Below, in pieces: positions 43,433-52,551 of a stretch of DNA of 64,000 bases. The notes under the pieces were generated by a model that saw only the letters and a list, made by a program, of their open reading frames with translations, was not told where the DNA came from and searched no databases. The stretch is from GCA-2748575 sp965222725 (GTDB taxonomy: Bacteria > Pseudomonadota > Gammaproteobacteria > Pseudomonadales > Ketobacteraceae): contig OZ244969.1 of the NCBI GenBank assembly GCA_965222725.1, positions 3,348,001-3,412,000 on the forward strand, written 5' to 3'. Positions within the stretch are counted from its first letter, which is position 1, and each line of letters opens with the position of its first letter. The position numbers were made by a program, and so were the translations under genes.

Positions 43433-43881
43433 AACGAGTAAGTGCGCTGTTTTTGATGTGCTGGCTGCTGGCGGGTTGCCAGTGGATGATGTCCGATGTG
43501 ACCAAGGTGGATCTGCGCCTGATTGCGAAAGGGGACCTGAATCTGGATGACAACGGCCGGCCGTCGCCGCTGGTGGTGCGGATTATTGAATTGCGTTCGG
43601 CCCAGTCCTTCGAGGCGGCGGAGTTTTTTGCCCTGTTTCAGTCGGAACAGGAAACCCTGGGCTCCGACTGGGTAGCCAGTGAGGAAATCGAACTCAAACC
43701 CGGTGATATCAAGGATCTTAAAATTGCCCTGCAGCCGGAAAGTCAGCTGATTGGTGTGCTGGGGGCCTATCGGCAACTGGATGATACCCACTGGCGCCTG
43801 CTGCTGCCTTTTGCCCTGCATGAAAAGAATCAGGAAACCCTGATATTCAGTAGTAAGGGAGTTGCCGTGGCCTCCCGTTAG
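43429..43881 (+). CDS. tssJ: T6SS outer-membrane lipoprotein TssJ
   Basis: A 150-residue lipoprotein with lipobox LLAGC (C about 16). A transthyretin-like beta-sandwich follows: KVDLRLIAKGDLNLDDNGRPSPLVVRIIELRSAQSFEAAEFFALFQ is the TssJ signature. It anchors TssM to the outer membrane. Its ATG overlaps the tagH stop (ATGA). Confidence 0.95.
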   Translation: MKRVSALFLMCWLLAGCQWMMSDVTKVDLRLIAKGDLNLDDNGRPSPLVVRIIELRSAQSFEAAEFFALFQSEQETLGSDWVASEEIELKPGDIKDLKIALQPESQLIGVLGAYRQLDDTHWRLLLPFALHEKNQETLIFSSKGVAVASR

Positions 43882-43906
43882 GAAGCTGTTGATCCGGTCT
43901 GATTAA

Positions 43907-43926
43907 TTGTGCAGCTTCTTGCGCAA
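43907..43926 (+). promoter_or_regulatory. Shared T6SS tandem motif, copy 2 (upstream of tssK)
   Basis: TTGTGCAG, spacer CTTC, TTGCGCAA. The two octamers are identical to copy 1, with the same 4-base spacer and an unrelated spacer sequence. It lies in the 119-base tssJ-tssK gap, 74 bases before the tssK ATG. Confidence 0.7.
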
Positions 43927-44000
43927 TTTTCGGGGCAAATCGTTTAATTTTTTGCTCAACCCCTGTCTTCCTGAAACAACAGTTAAGGAGACACCGCCTT

Positions 44001-45332
44001 ATGGCGTATGAGAACAAAGTGCTGTGGACGGAAGGGATGTTTCTTCGCCCCCAGCACATGCAACAGCATGACCGCTTTCACGATGCACAAATGCGACACC
44101 GCACCCGTCTGCTGCAGCGCTACGGGTGGGGGATCAGCAAGCTGGAGCTGGATCAGCAGTTGCTGGATATGGGCACTCTGGCCATCAAGCGTTGTGAGGG
44201 TATTCTGCCGGACGGCACCCTGTTTTCGGCCGACAGTACCGATGGCGACCGCTTGCTGCTGCAACCGGAGGAAGCCCTGCAGAACACCATGGTGTATCTG
44301 GCGTTACCGATTGCACTGGCAGGCGCCGATGAAGCCGAACTGGATCCCGACACCGATTCCCTGACGCGCTATGTGTGCCAGCCCCTGGAAGTGAAAGACA
44401 GTAACCTGGGCCATGCCAAGCAGGCCCGCCTGAACACCGCCCGGTTACGCCTGCAATTGCTCACCGACCTGTCCAACCGGCAGGATTACGCGCTGATGCC
44501 CCTGGTGACCATTCGCGAAGTGTCCGGCGACGGCAAGATTCAGCTGGATGAAGGTTTTATTCCCCCGTTGCTCACCATTGATGCCCACGATGCTATTCCC
44601 CGGTTCCTGAAAGAAACCATTGGCTTGCTCAGTCATCGCAGCGAAGCCATTGCCGCCCGCCTGACGTCGGAACGGGCGGGCACATCGGAAGTGGCCGATT
44701 ATATGCTGCTGCAACTGGTGAACCGTTGCGAGGGGCAGTTACGGCATCTGCAATCTATCAGGAATGTGCACCCGGAAGCGCTTTTCGAAGCCCTTGTTAC
44801 CCTTTATTCGGAAATCAGTACCTTTACCTGCCGGGGCAAACGCCCGGAAAAATGGCCTGCCTACAAACATGAAGATTTGCGCCAGTGTTTTCACGAACTG
44901 ATGAGCGAATTGCGTCAGTCCCTGAGTATGGTGTTTGAACAATCTGCCATTGCCATTCCGGTGCAGGAGCGCCGCTACGGGGTTCGTGTAGCCCCGCTGC
45001 AGGACAAACGTCTGCTGGAAGACGCGTCCTTTGTGCTGGGCATTAAAACCGCCTGGAGCAAAGAGGAAGTGGCCAACCGCATGCCCACCATTATCAAGGC
45101 CGGTGGTGTTGAACAGTTGCGGGATCTGGTGAATCTGCAGTTGCCGGGGATTCGCCTGGAACCTTTAACCGTGGCCCCCAGCCAGATTCCCTATCATTCC
45201 GGTTATACCTATTTTCAGCTGGAAAAAACCTCGGAAAACTGGGCCCATCTGCAGCGTTCCGGCGGCATGGCGTTTCATTTTTCCGGGGAAATTCCGGATC
45301 TGGATGTGGAACTCTGGGCCATTAAGGATTAG
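44001..45332 (+). CDS. tssK: T6SS baseplate protein TssK
   Basis: A 443-residue TssK. The diagnostic opening VLWTEGMFLRPQHMQQHDRFHDAQMRHR is complete, followed by the beta shell domain and a C-terminal part with IPYHSGYTYFQLEK and WAHLQRSGGMAFHFSGEIPDLDVELWAI. TssK links the baseplate to the TssLM membrane complex. It begins a second transcription block, since a gap with its own copy of the tandem motif precedes it. Confidence 0.96.
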   Translation: MAYENKVLWTEGMFLRPQHMQQHDRFHDAQMRHRTRLLQRYGWGISKLELDQQLLDMGTLAIKRCEGILPDGTLFSADSTDGDRLLLQPEEALQNTMVYLALPIALAGADEAELDPDTDSLTRYVCQPLEVKDSNLGHAKQARLNTARLRLQLLTDLSNRQDYALMPLVTIREVSGDGKIQLDEGFIPPLLTIDAHDAIPRFLKETIGLLSHRSEAIAARLTSERAGTSEVADYMLLQLVNRCEGQLRHLQSIRNVHPEALFEALVTLYSEISTFTCRGKRPEKWPAYKHEDLRQCFHELMSELRQSLSMVFEQSAIAIPVQERRYGVRVAPLQDKRLLEDASFVLGIKTAWSKEEVANRMPTIIKAGGVEQLRDLVNLQLPGIRLEPLTVAPSQIPYHSGYTYFQLEKTSENWAHLQRSGGMAFHFSGEIPDLDVELWAIKD

Positions 45333-45334
45333 TC

Positions 45335-46297
45335 ATGTCAGTGGATGAAACCATCGTCAATTACCGCAAGCCCAAGCCCACCCCGGGCGGCCGCGGCGAT
45401 GCCACCCAGGTGCGCATGCCCAAGCCTGCCTCCGGCGCCAGGGGCGGGGTGCCCAATCTGGAATTGTCACCGTCACAAGCACAACCTTTATCGGCAGGCT
45501 CATCGGCAGATGGCACGTTGCCCGGCGGTACCCTTCCTGGCAGCGCTTTGCCGGCAACCGGAAAAGTTTACGGTAACACCATCAATCCGCTGCTGGCTGC
45601 AGCCCAGCCACTGGTGGACGAAATTGCCACGCTGAATCAACCGGGGGATGAAAAGCCTCTGGAGAGCTACCGGCAAAAACTGGTTACGGCCATGGGGCAG
45701 TTTGAAATGAGCTGTGGCCAGAGCGGCGTGGACGAGGATTCCATTCTCTATTCCCGTTATGTGTTGTGCACCGCACTGGATGAAATGGTGAACAAAACCC
45801 CCTGGCCCAACAAAGGGGAGTGGAACCGCCACAGCCTGCTGGCCCAGTTTCACGGCGAAACCGGCGGCGGCGAAAAGTTTTTTGATTTGCTGGATCACTT
45901 GCTGATTCACCCGGCATCCCACCTGGCGGTGCTGGAACTGATGTTCGTTTGTCTGAACCTGGGCTTTGAAGGCAAATACCATCTGGTGCCAAGAGGCCAC
46001 CTGCAGCTTGAGCAGGTGAAGGACAATCTTTATCAGGTGATTCGGTTACAGCGTGGCGACGCCGAACCCGGACTTTCTCCCCACTGGCAGGCGGCTTCCG
46101 GCAAGCGGCAAAAACTGGTGGGCTACATTCCTGCCTGGGTGATTGTGGCGGTATCCGGTTTGTTGTTAATGCTGATGTTCTCCGGATTTCATTATCTGAT
46201 TGAAGAGCAGGGCGATGCGGCAGTAAACCGTATCAGTGAGCTGGCCAGTGCGCCGCGGGAAGACCTGGAAAGAGCCACAAAGGATAGCGTTCAATGA
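45335..46297 (+). CDS. tssL: T6SS inner-membrane protein TssL (DotU/IcmH)
   Basis: A 320-residue TssL. A 75-residue Pro/Gly/Ser-rich N-terminal extension comes first. The DotU cytoplasmic hook follows (YSRYVLCTALDEMVNKTPW; FHGETGGGEKFFDLLDHLL; LELMFVCLNLGFEGKY). One C-terminal transmembrane helix (WVIVAVSGLLLMLMFSGF) ends it. No C-terminal OmpA-like peptidoglycan-binding domain is present, so peptidoglycan anchoring must come from another protein. It starts two bases after tssK and overlaps tssM by four. Confidence 0.95.
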   Translation: MSVDETIVNYRKPKPTPGGRGDATQVRMPKPASGARGGVPNLELSPSQAQPLSAGSSADGTLPGGTLPGSALPATGKVYGNTINPLLAAAQPLVDEIATLNQPGDEKPLESYRQKLVTAMGQFEMSCGQSGVDEDSILYSRYVLCTALDEMVNKTPWPNKGEWNRHSLLAQFHGETGGGEKFFDLLDHLLIHPASHLAVLELMFVCLNLGFEGKYHLVPRGHLQLEQVKDNLYQVIRLQRGDAEPGLSPHWQAASGKRQKLVGYIPAWVIVAVSGLLLMLMFSGFHYLIEEQGDAAVNRISELASAPREDLERATKDSVQ

Positions 46298-49200
46298 GCC
46301 GGACAAAAGCAATCTTTACCTCCCGTTGGTTTGTTACCCTGATTGGGGTGATCGCTGTCAGCCTGCTGGTTTGGTTTGTAGGCCCGCTGATTGCCGTGGC
46401 TGACTACAAGCCCATGGCGGCCGACTGGGTGCGTATGCTGATCATTGTGGTGTTGCTGTTGTGCTGGGCCGGCAGCAACATGTACCGGTTGTCGAAATCC
46501 CGCAGCAACGACCGGCACCTGGCGGATGGTATGGCCAGCAGTGGCGGAGAGGCAGACGCTGCCGACCAGGCGAATGTCGAGTATGATGTGTCGGCGGTGA
46601 AATCCCGTTTTACCGAGGCCGTCAGCATTCTCAAGCGGGCCAGCGGCGGCAAAAAACGCAGCCGTAATTATCTGTATGAATTGCCCTGGTACTTGCTGAT
46701 CGGCCCGCCGGGTTCCGGTAAAACCACAGCCCTGATCAACTCCGGCCTGGAATTTCCCCTGGAAGATCATTACGGCAAGAGCAGCGTTAAAGGCGTGGGC
46801 GGCACCCGCAACTGCGACTGGTGGTTTACCAACGAAGCCGTGCTGATAGACACCGCCGGGCGCTATACCACTCAGGACAGCCACCAGCAGGCGGATCGGG
46901 CCGAGTGGAAAAAATTTATCGACCTGCTGAAAAAATACCGCAAACGCCAGCCCGTTAATGGCGTGATGGTGGCCATCAGCGTTGAGGATATTCTTACCTG
47001 TTCGGATCTGGAAGTGGACCGCCAGATCAAGGCTATCAGAGCCAGACTGCAGGAGCTGATTGAAGATCTGGGCATTCAGGTGCCGGTGTATCTGATGTTC
47101 ACCAAATGCGATTTGCTGGAAGGCTTTCAGGAAACTTTCGAAACCCTGAATCGCGATTTGCGTTCCCAGGTGTGGGGTATGACCTTGCCGGCTCAGGCAT
47201 CCCGCGAGGGTGTTCACTACCAGGACTGGTTTACCGATGAGTTTACCGGGCTGATTGATCGCCTGCAGGAGCAGCAACTGCACAAGTTCTATTACGAACG
47301 CAATGTGGCGCGGCGTAATAAAATTCTTAACTTTCCTTACACATTGGAAAGTGCCCGGGCCAGGCTGGCAGAGTTTGTGGGCAAGGCCTTTTCCGATTCC
47401 CGCTTTCATGATCAGTTTTTATTGCGGGGCATTTATTTTACGTCCGGTACCCAGGAAGCGAGTAACCTGCACCGGGCTATTCACCAGATGGCTAATCCTC
47501 TGGGAATTCAGGCCCGCCAGGTACTGAATCAGCCCCAGGGTGGCCGTAGTTACTTTCTTAAATCCCTGCTCCATGATGTGATTTTTTCGGAATCCTGGCT
47601 GGTGGGGGCCAATCGTCGTTTCGAGGTAATGAATCGCTGGTTGCGCGGGGCCACACTGGTGTGCTGCGTGGCCTTGCTTGGCCTGGCGGCATTGGGGTTG
47701 AGTACCAGCTTTGCCCGCAATCAGCTGAACCTGCAAAAAATGCTGGCCCTGGCCGATGATTACGATAACGGGATAGCCGGACTGGCGGTGGATTATCTGC
47801 CGATGGCCCTGGACCCTGCCATAAATACACTGACCGGCATGGAGGCGGTATTTGATGCCTCTACCGAAGGCTGGAGCAATCTGGGCCTGTATCAGGGCAG
47901 CAAGCTGAACGAGGTGCTGGCGCAGCACCGTACCCAATTTGAACATCAGGATTTACTTAACGGCTTGCGCCATGAACTGGAGGCTGCACTCAAGGCGCAG
48001 CGCACTAATCCGGACCGGCTACGACATACCCTGAAAGCCTACCTGATGCTGGCGGATGAAGAACATTTTGACGAAGAGTTTATCAGCGGCTGGTTTGGTC
48101 ATCACTGGAAGAACCGTTACTTCGATCAGCCGGAGAGTATTGCAGCCTTGACGCAAAGTCTGGATCGGCTGCTGGAAGGATTTCCCTTTACCGACATTGA
48201 TAGTGAGCTGGTGGCAGATGCCCGGGCCATTATTCGCAGTGTGCCACTGGATCGCCAGATTCTGAATGCCATGAAGCTGGAAGCCGAACAGCGCTTTGCG
48301 GTGGATTACCGCTTTGCCGATGCGCTGGGTGGGGATTTTTACCGTATTTTTGAACAGGACGATCACAGCGTGCCCGGGTTTTATACCTTTGACGGTTACA
48401 ACGATGTGTTCAAGCCCGGGCTGGAATCCGCCATTGAAGAACTGGCGGACGACAACTGGGTGGTGGGAACCCGCAATGGTGACCTGACGGATATGGATCT
48501 GGCGGAGGTTCAGGCCAAAGTTGAAAAACGCTATTACGAGGATTACGTCAGCTACTGGGAATCCCAGTTGCACAGCCTGCGAATCAAAGACACCGCCACC
48601 CTGGCTGACCTGGCGTTGTCGCTGGATATGTTGCGTTCCGGCCAGTCGCCCCTGAGAGGTGTGCTGGAAGAGCTGAGTCTGAACACACAACTCACCATTA
48701 CATTGGTGAGTGAAGAAGACATCAAGGAAAACGCTCAGGATGCTCAAATAGTCGCGCGAACACTTAGCCCCAAGGCCAGCAAGCTGGCGCGAATCGCGAC
48801 ACTGGCAAGCCGCAACAAGTTTGCCAATCTGCCGGAAAACCCAACCCTGCTGGTGGATAAACGTTTTGCAGATATTCACAAATTTGTAGAGCCACAGGGG
48901 AACCGGCCTGCCAAATTTGAGCTGCTGCTGGATGAGCTGGGGGAATTGCAGTTCTTTGTGGAACGGATTCTGAATGGTGGTTCGGAAGCAGAAACCGCCT
49001 ATGAGGTAGCAAGCAAACGGTTTGAATCACCCCAGGCAGATATCCTGGCCAGTTTACGCATGGCTGCCCGCCATTATCCTGAGCCTCTGGGCCGCTGGAT
49101 TAACGAAATCAATACCCAGGTATGGCGCAGCGTGCTGGCCCGAGCCCGGCAGTATGTGGATCAGGAATACCAGCACGGGGTTTTACCGATTTACGAGCGT

Positions 49201-49848
49201 ACCCTTGCACAGCGCTACCCCTTTAGTAAAAACGCCAGCCGCGAAGTCAGCCTGCATGACTTTTCCGCCTTCTTTAAAGCCGACGGCGTGGCAGACCTGT
49301 TTTTCAAGGATTATCTGGAACCCTTTGTGAATACCAAAACCCGTCCCTGGCGCCTTAAATCGGTGGATGGGTATTCACTGGGGATTAATCGTCATTACCT
49401 GGCCCAGTTCGAACGGGCCGATCAGATCCGGGAACTGTTCTTTGCCGGTGGCAGCGAACCCGCACTCAGCTTTTCTACCCGGCCGGTCTACCTGGATGCC
49501 AATGTCAGTCGTTTTGAGCTGAGTTTACTGGGTGAGCGTCAGATTTACCGGCATGGCCCGGCGCAGTTGATGGAAGTTCACTGGCCACCACGATCCCTGG
49601 AATCCTCAGTGGCGTATCAGTTTGAAGATTATTACAACGCGAAAGAGGGTGATCGGGTGGATGGCCCCTGGTCGTTATTCCGCTTTCTGGACAAGTACCC
49701 GCTGGAATCCACACGCCATGGAAACCGCTACGAACTGACGGTCGAAAGCAATGGCAAAAAAGCCGTTTACGAGGTGATTGCTGCATCGGCCCGCAGCCCC
49801 CTGAGCGGGGATAAACTGTCCGGATTCCGGTTGCCCGGGGCGCTTTAG
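46294..49848 (+). CDS. tssM: T6SS inner-membrane protein TssM (IcmF)
   Basis: An 1184-residue TssM, full length for the family. Two N-terminal transmembrane helices (about 10-32 and 45-65) come first. A cytoplasmic NTPase-like domain has a complete Walker A (GPPGSGKTT, about 136-144) and a DTAGRY box. A third helix lies near residue 450, and then a large periplasmic domain ends in the TssJ-binding C-terminal part (HWPPRSLESSVAYQFEDYY...GPWSLFRFLD). It spans the inner membrane and connects TssL to TssJ. Confidence 0.96.
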   Translation: MSRTKAIFTSRWFVTLIGVIAVSLLVWFVGPLIAVADYKPMAADWVRMLIIVVLLLCWAGSNMYRLSKSRSNDRHLADGMASSGGEADAADQANVEYDVSAVKSRFTEAVSILKRASGGKKRSRNYLYELPWYLLIGPPGSGKTTALINSGLEFPLEDHYGKSSVKGVGGTRNCDWWFTNEAVLIDTAGRYTTQDSHQQADRAEWKKFIDLLKKYRKRQPVNGVMVAISVEDILTCSDLEVDRQIKAIRARLQELIEDLGIQVPVYLMFTKCDLLEGFQETFETLNRDLRSQVWGMTLPAQASREGVHYQDWFTDEFTGLIDRLQEQQLHKFYYERNVARRNKILNFPYTLESARARLAEFVGKAFSDSRFHDQFLLRGIYFTSGTQEASNLHRAIHQMANPLGIQARQVLNQPQGGRSYFLKSLLHDVIFSESWLVGANRRFEVMNRWLRGATLVCCVALLGLAALGLSTSFARNQLNLQKMLALADDYDNGIAGLAVDYLPMALDPAINTLTGMEAVFDASTEGWSNLGLYQGSKLNEVLAQHRTQFEHQDLLNGLRHELEAALKAQRTNPDRLRHTLKAYLMLADEEHFDEEFISGWFGHHWKNRYFDQPESIAALTQSLDRLLEGFPFTDIDSELVADARAIIRSVPLDRQILNAMKLEAEQRFAVDYRFADALGGDFYRIFEQDDHSVPGFYTFDGYNDVFKPGLESAIEELADDNWVVGTRNGDLTDMDLAEVQAKVEKRYYEDYVSYWESQLHSLRIKDTATLADLALSLDMLRSGQSPLRGVLEELSLNTQLTITLVSEEDIKENAQDAQIVARTLSPKASKLARIATLASRNKFANLPENPTLLVDKRFADIHKFVEPQGNRPAKFELLLDELGELQFFVERILNGGSEAETAYEVASKRFESPQADILASLRMAARHYPEPLGRWINEINTQVWRSVLARARQYVDQEYQHGVLPIYERTLAQRYPFSKNASREVSLHDFSAFFKADGVADLFFKDYLEPFVNTKTRPWRLKSVDGYSLGINRHYLAQFERADQIRELFFAGGSEPALSFSTRPVYLDANVSRFELSLLGERQIYRHGPAQLMEVHWPPRSLESSVAYQFEDYYNAKEGDRVDGPWSLFRFLDKYPLESTRHGNRYELTVESNGKKAVYEVIAASARSPLSGDKLSGFRLPGAL

Positions 49849-49851
49849 GTA

Positions 49852-50613
49852 ATGGAAGTTCTGGAGCGCCAGTTAATCGCCTACAGTGCCACCCGAAGTC
49901 ATCCGGGGCACAAGCGCCGGGTTAACGAGGATTCCGCCTTTACCGATGTTGCCCGGGGCCTGTGGGTGGTGGCAGACGGCATGGGGGGCTATGCCGCCGG
50001 TGATGTGGCCAGCCGCACTGTGGTGCAATCCCTCTCCGGTGTTGGCCTGACCGGCTCTCTGGAAGACTGCATCAGCCTGTTGAAAGACGCACTCCTGAAA
50101 GCCAATCAGCGCCTGCTGTTTGAAACAACACTGCCATCCGGTTGTGAACAAATCGGTTCCACCGTTGCCATTCTGTTTTTTCACCCTGAAGAGAACTGCT
50201 GTGTTTGCCTGTGGGTGGGGGACAGTCGTATTTATGCGTTAAGGGACCAGGATCTTTTTCAGCTCACCCGGGATCATTCCGTGGTACAGGAAATGGTGGA
50301 TAATGGCGTGCTGGATGAATCCCGCCGGGATACGCATCCGCAAAGCCATGTGATTACCCGGGCCATTGGTATCTGTGACGATCTGGAAGTGGATGTGGTG
50401 ACCTTCGAACCCCGGGAAGGGGACTTGTACGTGCTGTGCAGTGATGGTTTGTACAATGAGGTATCGGTAGCCGAGCAGTTGCAGGGTAATGCCACCAGCC
50501 TGCCAGCCGATGGCGCCCTGAAAAGCGAACAACTGGCTACCACCTTGTTGGATGCCACCCTGCAAACCGGCGCCCGCGACAACGTCACACTCACTGTTGT
50601 TTCCATGGAGTGA
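49852..50613 (+). CDS. stp1: T6SS-linked PP2C-type serine/threonine phosphatase
   Basis: A 253-residue PP2C phosphatase. Metal-binding motifs are present: NEDSAF, VVADGMGGYAAGDVAS, WVGDSRIYALRDQDL, and C-terminal LCSDGLYNEV and GARDNVTLTVV. In T6SS clusters of the Fha type this enzyme (PppA/Stp1) removes phosphates added by the partner kinase. It lies three bases after tssM and immediately before the kinase gene. Confidence 0.94.
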   Translation: MEVLERQLIAYSATRSHPGHKRRVNEDSAFTDVARGLWVVADGMGGYAAGDVASRTVVQSLSGVGLTGSLEDCISLLKDALLKANQRLLFETTLPSGCEQIGSTVAILFFHPEENCCVCLWVGDSRIYALRDQDLFQLTRDHSVVQEMVDNGVLDESRRDTHPQSHVITRAIGICDDLEVDVVTFEPREGDLYVLCSDGLYNEVSVAEQLQGNATSLPADGALKSEQLATTLLDATLQTGARDNVTLTVVSME

Positions 50614-50615
50614 GC

Positions 50616-52547
50616 ATGGATAAAACGGTGATCAAAACCCGGGATTCCGGCACTGTTGTTCTGACCCCGTCAGATAAAACGCGGGTTATTGCCGGTGCCG
50701 GCAAGTCTGCATCATCTGAATCTGCTGGCGCCCGTCATCAGCCTCTTTCTCAAATAAACGATAGCCAAAAAAGCGATAGACAAAAAAACGATAACCAAAA
50801 AATCGATCTGCAAAAAACAGCACCCAAAAACAAGGGCACAGTTACCATTGGTGACTGCATTAAAGGCCGATTCGATCTGTTAGAGGTGCTGGGTGTGGGT
50901 GGCATGGGGGTAGTGTACCGGGCCCGTGATCGCCGTCAGAAAGAACTGGGAGAATCCGATCCCCACCTGGCACTGAAGGTGCTCAGTGAGCAGCTACAGC
51001 ACAACGAATCCGCTCTGGTGGCATTGCAACAGGAGTGCCGCAAATCCCAACGCCTGGCGCACCCCAATATTGTTAACGTTTACGATTTTGACCGGGATAA
51101 CAACCTGGCATTCATGACCATGGAACTGTTGCACGGGCAGTCGCTGGATGCGGTGCTGTATGACAAGGAATTCCATGGGGCACCACTGGAAGCCATCGCG
51201 CCTTATCTGCGTCAGATTGCCAGTGCCCTGCAATACGCACATGACAAAGGCATTATTCATTCCGACTTTAAACCCAGCAATCTGTTTTTAACGGAAGAGG
51301 GTGGTATCAAGATTTTTGATTTTGGTATTGCCCGGGTCATGCAAAACTTAGAAGGTGGAGCGGATGCGTCGCACCAGTTGGCGGCGTTAACGCCGGCCTA
51401 TGCCAGCCTGGGCATGCTGACAGATCAGGCGGCCTGTGTTGGCGACGATCTGTATGCCTTTGCGGTGGTGATTTATTTCTGGCTTACGGGGCGCCACCCG
51501 TACCGGCGTAAAACCGCGTTACAGGTGCACCAGCAAAAGCTGGTGCCGGTGCGTCCGCGGGGGTTACCGGAAGATGCCTGGAAAGTTCTGCGTGCCGCAC
51601 TGGATCCGGAACGGGTGTCGTCACTGTCGGTTCCGGAGTTTATCGCCGGCTTTCTGCCGGAGCCGAACCGGCTGAGCCCGCGCTTTAAGTGGGGCGTTTC
51701 TGTGGCTGCTGCGGTGGCCATCTGTATGTCGGGTTATCTGGGATTCCATGCCTGGCGGAACGCTCAATATGCCAGTGCGCTGGCCAGTGATGACAAAGTG
51801 CAGATTCGTAATACCCTTGATCGCCTGTCGGATTTGCCGGACGACCGTCGCGACTCAATCATACAGTCAGAACGGGAAGCGTTAATTCAGCACGTTCTGA
51901 ACTGGGTGGGCAACGCCGAAAAGCGCGGGCATTATTACGAGGCGCTTCGTTATCTGGATCAGTTTCTGGTGTTGTTTCCGGATTCCCAGAAGCTGTTTCA
52001 TCGGTTTCGTGAATTATCCCGCAAGGCCGATGCTGAAGAGGAAAGCCTGGCCCAAACAATCCGCGAGCATGAATCCCGCTTGTTGCGTATGAGCCGTGAA
52101 AACGCACTGGAATGGGCCAACGACCTGGCACGGCTGCAACGGATAGATCCGGCGCACGCCTTGCTGGCAAAAGAGCGGCTGGGCAAACAGCTGGGGCCTT
52201 TGGTGCACAGTCAGTTGTTTCTGGGCCAGGCGCAAACAGTAACCGAACTACTCCGGCATCCCTTGTTTCAAACCCTGGATAACGGCGCGGAAGCAAAGCT
52301 GATCGGCGCGTTGCGAAAGCTGGCTGCCAATTACCAGGTTGGCAGAGGCGCGGCAGCCTTACTGCCTAAAGGGGCCGTTGCAGAAAATCAGTCGATGCTG
52401 ACAGAAGCAGAAAGGGAAAGACTGCAATCAGAAGCAGTGCTTGAGCGGAAAGCGCTGGAAGACTTATTGGATCAGATTCAAAGTCGCCGGCCGGAGTTTG
52501 CCGAAGCCTTCCGCTGGGCATTGCAAACCCAGCGGAACCGGCGTTAA
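50616..52547 (+). CDS. stk1: T6SS-linked serine/threonine kinase
   Basis: A 643-residue membrane kinase. The kinase domain (about residues 85-345) has the Gly loop LGVGGMGVVYRARD, the lysine in LALKVL, the catalytic loop HSDFKPSN (R of HRD replaced by S, a non-RD kinase) and DFG. A transmembrane helix follows (about 353-375, VSVAAAVAICMSGYLGFHAW), then a helical periplasmic part with repeats. It lacks the von Willebrand domain of PpkA and fits Stk1 of the HSI-II order. Start at ATG 50616 (GGAG site); GTG 50610 is the alternative. Confidence 0.93.
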   Translation: MDKTVIKTRDSGTVVLTPSDKTRVIAGAGKSASSESAGARHQPLSQINDSQKSDRQKNDNQKIDLQKTAPKNKGTVTIGDCIKGRFDLLEVLGVGGMGVVYRARDRRQKELGESDPHLALKVLSEQLQHNESALVALQQECRKSQRLAHPNIVNVYDFDRDNNLAFMTMELLHGQSLDAVLYDKEFHGAPLEAIAPYLRQIASALQYAHDKGIIHSDFKPSNLFLTEEGGIKIFDFGIARVMQNLEGGADASHQLAALTPAYASLGMLTDQAACVGDDLYAFAVVIYFWLTGRHPYRRKTALQVHQQKLVPVRPRGLPEDAWKVLRAALDPERVSSLSVPEFIAGFLPEPNRLSPRFKWGVSVAAAVAICMSGYLGFHAWRNAQYASALASDDKVQIRNTLDRLSDLPDDRRDSIIQSEREALIQHVLNWVGNAEKRGHYYEALRYLDQFLVLFPDSQKLFHRFRELSRKADAEEESLAQTIREHESRLLRMSRENALEWANDLARLQRIDPAHALLAKERLGKQLGPLVHSQLFLGQAQTVTELLRHPLFQTLDNGAEAKLIGALRKLAANYQVGRGAAALLPKGAVAENQSMLTEAERERLQSEAVLERKALEDLLDQIQSRRPEFAEAFRWALQTQRNRR

Positions 52548-52551
52548 CCGG

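Noticed and set aside
46291..47409. 372-codon minus-strand frame opposite tssM
   Set aside because: Antisense shadow; tssM is unambiguous there.
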